DNA from: JAHHUH01 sp045123075
Lineage (GTDB): Bacteria > Bacillota > Negativicutes > Acidaminococcales > Acidaminococcaceae
Direction of reading: 5' to 3'
Assembly: GCA_045123075.1 (NCBI GenBank)
Contig: JBGVIJ010000043.1
Coordinates: forward strand, 1-45,100
DNA length: 45,100 nucleotides
Each line of letters begins with the position of its first letter. The first letter of the stretch is position 1. The notes under the pieces are model-generated. The model was not told the origin of the DNA, did not search any database, and saw only the letters and a program-made list of their open reading frames with translations. The position numbers and the translations under genes were made by a program. Positions 40,413 to 45,100 of the stretch are shown one piece after another.

Positions 40413-41779
40413 TGATTGATGCTAAATTGATTGTTAAGGCAACCAATGCAGAATATACAGGTGAAAATGTTGAGTTTACCGGTTTGACTACTGACTCCCG
40501 CACAGTACAAGCAGGGGAATTGTTCGTTGCTTTTAGCGGCGAAAATTTTGATGGTCATAACTATTGCGTGAAAGCTGTAGAGCTTGGTGCTACCGGTGTG
40601 CTTGTTTCCAAAGATGTGGAAGGCTTGCCGGAAAATGTTGCTGTATTTAAAGTACCTGACACTTTAAAAGCGTTCCAAGAAATTGCTCGTGAATATCGCA
40701 GAAGTTTTGAAAACTTGAAAGTTTTTGCAATCACCGGTTCCAACGGTAAAACTTCTACCAAGGATTTACTGGCGGCGTGCTTAGATGCTAAGTACAATGT
40801 GGTAAAAACTCAAGGCAACTTTAATAATGAAATTGGTTTGCCCAAAACTTTGTTGAACATTACTGCTGATACCGACATTGCCGTTGTAGAAATGGGTATG
40901 CGTGGTCTTGGACAAATTGCTGAACTGTGCGCAATCGCAGAACCTGATAGCGGTTTGATTTCCAATGTAGGCGAAACCCATATGGAACTTTTAGGTAGTA
41001 TGGAAAATATTGGCAAAGCTAAAGGCGAAATTGTCGAAACTTTACCTGCTGATGGTTTTGCAGTCCTTAATGGTGATAACGAATACGTTGTAGCTGCGGC
41101 TGCTAAAACTAAAGCGAAAGTAGTGCTCTTTGGATTGAGTGAAGCTTGCGATTACCGTGGTAGTGATATTAAAACTACCGGTTTGGGTACTACCTTTACC
41201 TGTACTGAAAAAGCTACCGGTAACACTATGCAAGTTAAGTTGCAACTTATCGGTGAGCACAATGTTTATAATGCACTGAGTGCTATTGCCGGTGCTGCTT
41301 GTTACGGCGTGAGCTTGGAAGAAAGCGCTAAAGCTTTGGCAACTGCTCGTTTGACTGGTAGTCGTCAAGAAATTATTTACATTGGCGATATTACTTTTAT
41401 CAACGATGCGTATAATGCTAGCCCCGCTTCCATGGAAGCTGCGCTTAAAACTTTGGCAGAAGCGAAGAAAGCTGCGAAAAATGCTCGCACCATTGCAGTT
41501 TTAGCAGATATGCTTGAACTTGGTGCAATTTCTGAAGACGGTCACCGTCGTGTAGGCAGATGGGCAGTGGAAAATGGTACTGACTTTATTTTGACCTACG
41601 GTAACGATGCGGCGTATATCTCCGAGGAAGCGAAGAAGTTGGGCGGCAACGCACAACATTGTGCAGATAGACACGAAGCTGCTAATGTGTTGCGTACCAT
41701 TGCCAACGCAGGTGATATTATTTTGCTGAAAGGCTCTCACTCCATGCAAGTTGATAAAATGTTGGAGTTGTTTAAATAA
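40412..41779 (+). CDS. murF: UDP-MurNAc-tripeptide--D-alanyl-D-alanine ligase MurF
   Basis: The 455-residue Mur ligase has TTDSRTVQAGELFVAFSGENFDGH, ITGSNGKTSTKDLLAACL, TQGNFNNEIGLPKTLL, VVEMGMRGLGQIAELC and NDAYNASPASMEAALKTL, the MurF set. It adds D-Ala-D-Ala to the precursor. TAATG overlap with murE implies coupled translation. Confidence 0.97.
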   Translation: MIDAKLIVKATNAEYTGENVEFTGLTTDSRTVQAGELFVAFSGENFDGHNYCVKAVELGATGVLVSKDVEGLPENVAVFKVPDTLKAFQEIAREYRRSFENLKVFAITGSNGKTSTKDLLAACLDAKYNVVKTQGNFNNEIGLPKTLLNITADTDIAVVEMGMRGLGQIAELCAIAEPDSGLISNVGETHMELLGSMENIGKAKGEIVETLPADGFAVLNGDNEYVVAAAAKTKAKVVLFGLSEACDYRGSDIKTTGLGTTFTCTEKATGNTMQVKLQLIGEHNVYNALSAIAGAACYGVSLEESAKALATARLTGSRQEIIYIGDITFINDAYNASPASMEAALKTLAEAKKAAKNARTIAVLADMLELGAISEDGHRRVGRWAVENGTDFILTYGNDAAYISEEAKKLGGNAQHCADRHEAANVLRTIANAGDIILLKGSHSMQVDKMLELFK

Positions 41780-41802
41780 ATTTGATGGTTGGAGGAACTG
41801 TG

Positions 41803-42774
41803 ATGAGTTCTGATCTGCTTATTTTAGCTACGGCCTTTGCTGTGTGTGCAGTAATGGGACCGTTCTTGATTCCTTTTTTGCATAGAATTAAATTTGGTCA
41901 AAGCATTCGTGGTTGTGGTCCTGAAAGTCACCAAAAGAAAAGTGGCACTCCCACCATGGGCGGTATTATGATGATTACTGCAATTGTAGTGTCTTTGGTA
42001 ATCTGGGGTGATTTAACTCCCCAAGTTATGATTGCACTTTTACTGCTCTTGGGTCACGGTGTAATTGGCTTTATTGATGACTATATTAAAGTTGTTATGA
42101 AACGCAACTTGGGTTTAACTTCTATTCAAAAGTTTTTGATGCAATTTGCTTTGGCCGGTGCTTATGTTTGGTATGCAGAGCATTACATTCAAAATACTAC
42201 CGTTTGGGTTCCTGGTTTCGATGTGATGATTGACTTGGGTTGGGGGTACTACGTGCTTGCCTTCTTGCTTTTAGTTGGTACTACCAATGCGGTAAACTTA
42301 ACTGACGGTTTGGATGGTCTGGCTACAAGCGTAACTATTCCCGTAACTTTAACCTTTGGTTTTATTACTATGGGCGTTAACGGCTTGGACGGCTTCGCTT
42401 ACGCTATGACCGGTGCTTGCTTGGGCTTTTTGCTCTTTAACCGTTATCCGGCGAAAGTTTTCATGGGCGATACCGGTTCCCTTGCTTTGGGCGGTGGTGT
42501 TGCGGCTTTGGCGCTTTTAACTAATACTGAGTTGCTCCTTGTAATTTTAGGTGGCGTGTACGTAGCAGAAGCTGCTTCCGTAATTATCCAAGTTACCTAC
42601 TTCCGTCTTAGCGGTGGTAAACGTATTTTCCGTATGAGTCCTTTGCACCACCATTTTGAATTAGGTGGTTGGCGTGAAACTAAAGTTGTGGCAGTTTTCA
42701 CTGGTGCAAGTGTGTTGCTGTCCTTGATTTCTTTTGGCTTGTTCATAAGCCGTATTTATAATTTAGGTATTTAA
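41803..42774 (+). CDS. mraY: Phospho-MurNAc-pentapeptide transferase MraY
   Basis: The 323-residue, ten-helix enzyme shows KSGTPTMGGIMMI, GFIDDYIKV (the conserved Asp pair), NAVNLTDGLDGLATS, FMGDTGSLALGGG and MSPLHHHFELGGW. It makes lipid I at the inner face of the membrane. The ATG at 41803 follows GGAGGAACTG; the earlier in-frame ATG at 41785 lies before this site. Confidence 0.97.
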   Translation: MSSDLLILATAFAVCAVMGPFLIPFLHRIKFGQSIRGCGPESHQKKSGTPTMGGIMMITAIVVSLVIWGDLTPQVMIALLLLLGHGVIGFIDDYIKVVMKRNLGLTSIQKFLMQFALAGAYVWYAEHYIQNTTVWVPGFDVMIDLGWGYYVLAFLLLVGTTNAVNLTDGLDGLATSVTIPVTLTFGFITMGVNGLDGFAYAMTGACLGFLLFNRYPAKVFMGDTGSLALGGGVAALALLTNTELLLVILGGVYVAEAASVIIQVTYFRLSGGKRIFRMSPLHHHFELGGWRETKVVAVFTGASVLLSLISFGLFISRIYNLGI

Positions 42775-42798
42775 ACTGATTTTAGGAGGCGCATTAAC

Positions 42799-44157
42799 GT
42801 GACTGAAACAAAGTCTGTTATTGTGTATGGCGCCGGCGTTAGCGGACGTGGTGCTGCTGAAGTGCTTGCAAAGCATGGAAAGCAAGTGTTCTTGTATAAT
42901 GATAGTGAATGTAAAATTGAAGATAGTTTAGCACAGGCTTTAGCTGCCAATGGTGGTGCGTTAGTCTGTGGTGACTTTGCTAAATTGCTCGGCTCTGCCG
43001 AGCTTTTGGTGCTTTCTCCGGGAGTGCCTTGCGATAATGAAAATGTACTCTTGGCAGAGCAAAAAGGTGTGGAAGTAATCAGCGAAGTGGAACTGGCTTA
43101 CCGTAACTATGGCGGTCATATTGCTGCTATTACCGGAACTAATGGCAAAACTACTACCACAAGTATCGTGGGTGAAATGTTTAAACGTTTGCCTGTGCCT
43201 TCTGCTGTTGGTGGCAATATTGGCCTTGCAATGAGTAAAGAGGTTGAGCCTTTGAATGACGAAGCTTGGCTTGCGGCAGAACTTTCCAGCTTCCAATTGG
43301 AAAAAGTACAAAGCTTTGCTCCTGATATTGCAGTAGTTTTGAATTTAACTCCCGACCATTTGGAACGTCACTATACTATGGAAGCTTATGGTGAGGCGAA
43401 GAAAAGAATCTTTACTCAACAAAGTGCAAACCAAGTGACTGTTCTTAATTATGACGATGAAGAAGTGCGCTCTTGGGCTAAAGAAAGTAAAGGACAAATT
43501 TGTTTCTTTAGCAGAATTTTCCCGTTAGAACAAGGCGTTTTTATACAAGATAATAATTTTGTGGTAAAATGGAAAGATAGCAATTTAATTGTTTGTAGTG
43601 TAGATGATGTGCATCTATTTGGTGGACATAACGAAGAAAACATTTTGGCTGCTATTGCCTGTGGTTATTTTGCCGGTGTTTCTATTGAAGATATGGCGGA
43701 TGTACTGCGTAATTTCAAGGCAGTAGAGCATCGTCTGGAATATGTTACTACCATTAAGGGAGTTAAATATTACAACGATTCTAAGGCTACCAATACAGAT
43801 TCTACTATTAAGGCATTGCAAGCTTTTAAAAATGGACATGTAATTTTGCTGGCAGGTGGCTACGATAAAATGACGGAGCTTGAACCGATGATGCAAGTGG
43901 TTAAAGAAAAAACTGACCTCTTGATTCTTTTGGGTAACGCTAAAGAGCGTTTTAACGAAGCAGCTCTGGCTTGTGGCGTAGAAAATATCCAAATTGCCAG
44001 CAGTTTTGAAGATGCGGTAGAGAAAGCTTATGCCGCAGCTGTGGAGCCGCAGGTGGTAGTACTTGCTCCGGCGTGCTCTTCTTATGACATGTTTAAAAAT
44101 TACCCCGAGCGCGGGCGACGCTTCAAAGAACTTGTAATGGAGCTTGCCAAACGCTAA
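42799..44157 (+). CDS. murD: UDP-MurNAc-L-alanine--D-glutamate ligase MurD
   Basis: The 452-residue Mur ligase shows VIVYGAGVSGRGAAEVLAKHG, AAITGTNGKTTTTSIVGEMF, VGGNIGLAM, AELSSFQLEKV, LNLTPDHLERH and YYNDSKATNTDSTIKAL, with LAPACSSYDMFKNYPERGRRFKE at the end, the MurD signature. The GTG start follows AGGAGG. murG follows after 18 bp; the ftsW/spoVE gene usually found between them is absent. Confidence 0.97.
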   Translation: MTETKSVIVYGAGVSGRGAAEVLAKHGKQVFLYNDSECKIEDSLAQALAANGGALVCGDFAKLLGSAELLVLSPGVPCDNENVLLAEQKGVEVISEVELAYRNYGGHIAAITGTNGKTTTTSIVGEMFKRLPVPSAVGGNIGLAMSKEVEPLNDEAWLAAELSSFQLEKVQSFAPDIAVVLNLTPDHLERHYTMEAYGEAKKRIFTQQSANQVTVLNYDDEEVRSWAKESKGQICFFSRIFPLEQGVFIQDNNFVVKWKDSNLIVCSVDDVHLFGGHNEENILAAIACGYFAGVSIEDMADVLRNFKAVEHRLEYVTTIKGVKYYNDSKATNTDSTIKALQAFKNGHVILLAGGYDKMTELEPMMQVVKEKTDLLILLGNAKERFNEAALACGVENIQIASSFEDAVEKAYAAAVEPQVVVLAPACSSYDMFKNYPERGRRFKELVMELAKR

Positions 44158-44175
44158 ATTTAGGAGGCATTCCCC

Positions 44176-45100
44176 TTGAAGATTATTCTTTCCGGTGGTG
44201 GTACTGGCGGACATATTTATCCTGCTTTGACCATTGCAGATGAAATTAAAAAACTGCATCCCGAAGCAGAAATTATTTTTGTTGGTACTCAACAAGGTTT
44301 AGAAAAAGATATTATTCCCAGATATGGTTATCCTTTAAAATTTATTGAAGTTGCAGGTTTCAAACGCAGTTTGAGTTTTGATACTCTGCGTAGCTTTGGT
44401 AAATTGTTTACCGGTTTAAGCGATGCTTACAGTATTTTGAAAAATGAAAAGCCTGATTTGGTAATTGGTACTGGCGGTTTTGTGTGTGGCCCCATTACTT
44501 TTATGGCAGCTCTCCATAATGTTCCTGCTTGCATTCAAGAACAAAACGCTATGCCCGGTGTTACCAATAAAATTCTCTCCCGCTTCGTTAAAAAAGTGTT
44601 CCTCGGTTACGATGAAGCACGCAAATATTTTGGCGGTGGCGCGGAATATGTTTATACTGGTAACCCCATCCGCACGGAGATTTTGAATAATAAACGTGAG
44701 GATGCCTACAAAGAGTTAGGTTTGGACCCTGAGAAAAAGACAGTGCTTGTTTTTGGCGGTAGCCGTGGTGCGAAAAGCATTAACAAGGCAATGCTTGAAG
44801 CAGAAATGGAACTTTCTGGTCGCAATGATGTGCAAGTCTTGCACGCTACCGGTGATGTTAACTACGAAGCTTATATGGAAGAAATTGCTAAACGCGGTGG
44901 TGTGAAAGAAAATATCATCATCAAACCGTATCTGCACAATATGCCTGTGGCATTGGCTACGGCAGATTTAGCAGTATGTCGTGCAGGTGCAATCGGTTTG
45001 GCAGAAATCACTGCTAAAGGTATTCCTTCCGTTTTAATTCCTTATCCATTCGCAACTGCAAATCACCAAGAGTTTAATGCTCGTGCAGTTGAAGCTGCAG
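44176..45100 (+). CDS. murG: UDP-GlcNAc--lipid I N-acetylglucosaminyltransferase MurG (3' end outside the window)
   Basis: The frame is open from a TTG start at 44176 to the window edge, giving 308 codons. It begins KIILSGGGTGGHIYPALTIAD, the glycine loop typical of MurG, and continues with GTQQGLEKDIIPRYGYPLKFIEVAGFKR, EQNAMPGVTNKILSRF and VFGGSRGAKSINKAML. It converts lipid I to lipid II. AGGAGG lies 8 bp before the TTG, which matches the usual MurG N-terminus. Confidence 0.96.
   Translation, partial: MKIILSGGGTGGHIYPALTIADEIKKLHPEAEIIFVGTQQGLEKDIIPRYGYPLKFIEVAGFKRSLSFDTLRSFGKLFTGLSDAYSILKNEKPDLVIGTGGFVCGPITFMAALHNVPACIQEQNAMPGVTNKILSRFVKKVFLGYDEARKYFGGGAEYVYTGNPIRTEILNNKREDAYKELGLDPEKKTVLVFGGSRGAKSINKAMLEAEMELSGRNDVQVLHATGDVNYEAYMEEIAKRGGVKENIIIKPYLHNMPVALATADLAVCRAGAIGLAEITAKGIPSVLIPYPFATANHQEFNARAVEAA

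Overview
The window looks like a chromosomal segment of a diderm Firmicute (class Negativicutes, perhaps close to Phascolarctobacterium or Acidaminococcus; the genus is a guess). The basis is a Firmicutes-type lepA-hemW-hrcA-grpE-dnaK-dnaJ cluster with a textbook CIRCE operator and Firmicutes-style promoters, combined with an outer-membrane autotransporter and a MurE of the meso-diaminopimelate type. TTG and GTG starts are common. No tRNA, rRNA or CRISPR array was seen.

Layout. 1-269: the 3' end of a DUF1016/YhcG-type nuclease gene. 438-8694: translation and heat-shock block: rpsT (minus strand), lepA, hemW, then hrcA-grpE-dnaK-dnaJ under CIRCE control. 8695-12409: an islet after dnaJ with an XRE regulator broken by an in-frame TAA and a large autotransporter. 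It is bounded by a 29-bp direct repeat whose left copy is the 3' end of dnaJ. 12410-14515, minus strand: a secreted pentapeptide-repeat protein, a HAD phosphatase and a SpeD-like protein that has lost its self-processing serine. 14653-21384, plus strand: recD2-comF, an SLC13-like permease and dinB, then bioY (with a probable BirA operator) and an EamA permease.

21400-31050 is the accessory region and is visibly more AT-rich. It holds a WYL regulator, a small XRE regulator, and a tightly packed three-gene operon: (A) a membrane protein with an HNH-like nuclease motif, (B) a tail-anchored coiled-coil protein built from 36-residue repeats, and (C) a CbbX/SpoVK-type AAA+ ATPase. These are followed by an LRAT-like protein, a small cysteine-rich protein, a DUF4143-type ATPase and a zinc-ribbon/SEL1 protein. 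Five intergenic sites here share one promoter-like motif with fixed spacing (GACA-N5-TGTC-N12-TATACT). They lie before the WYL gene, in the WYL-XRE gap, and before the LRAT, cysteine-rich and SEL1 genes, suggesting a local regulon. The operon is my best candidate for an undescribed system.

31222-36801: abgT-like transporter with peptidase T, a DUF2130 protein with endonuclease IV, and a small DUF1858 protein. 37015-45100: the dcw cell-wall cluster, mraZ-rsmH-ftsL-murE-murF-mraY-murD-murG (murG runs off the window). Both ftsI and ftsW are missing from their usual places. Two copies of a 115-bp intergenic repeat with inverted ends lie at about 13.9 kb and 36.5 kb.
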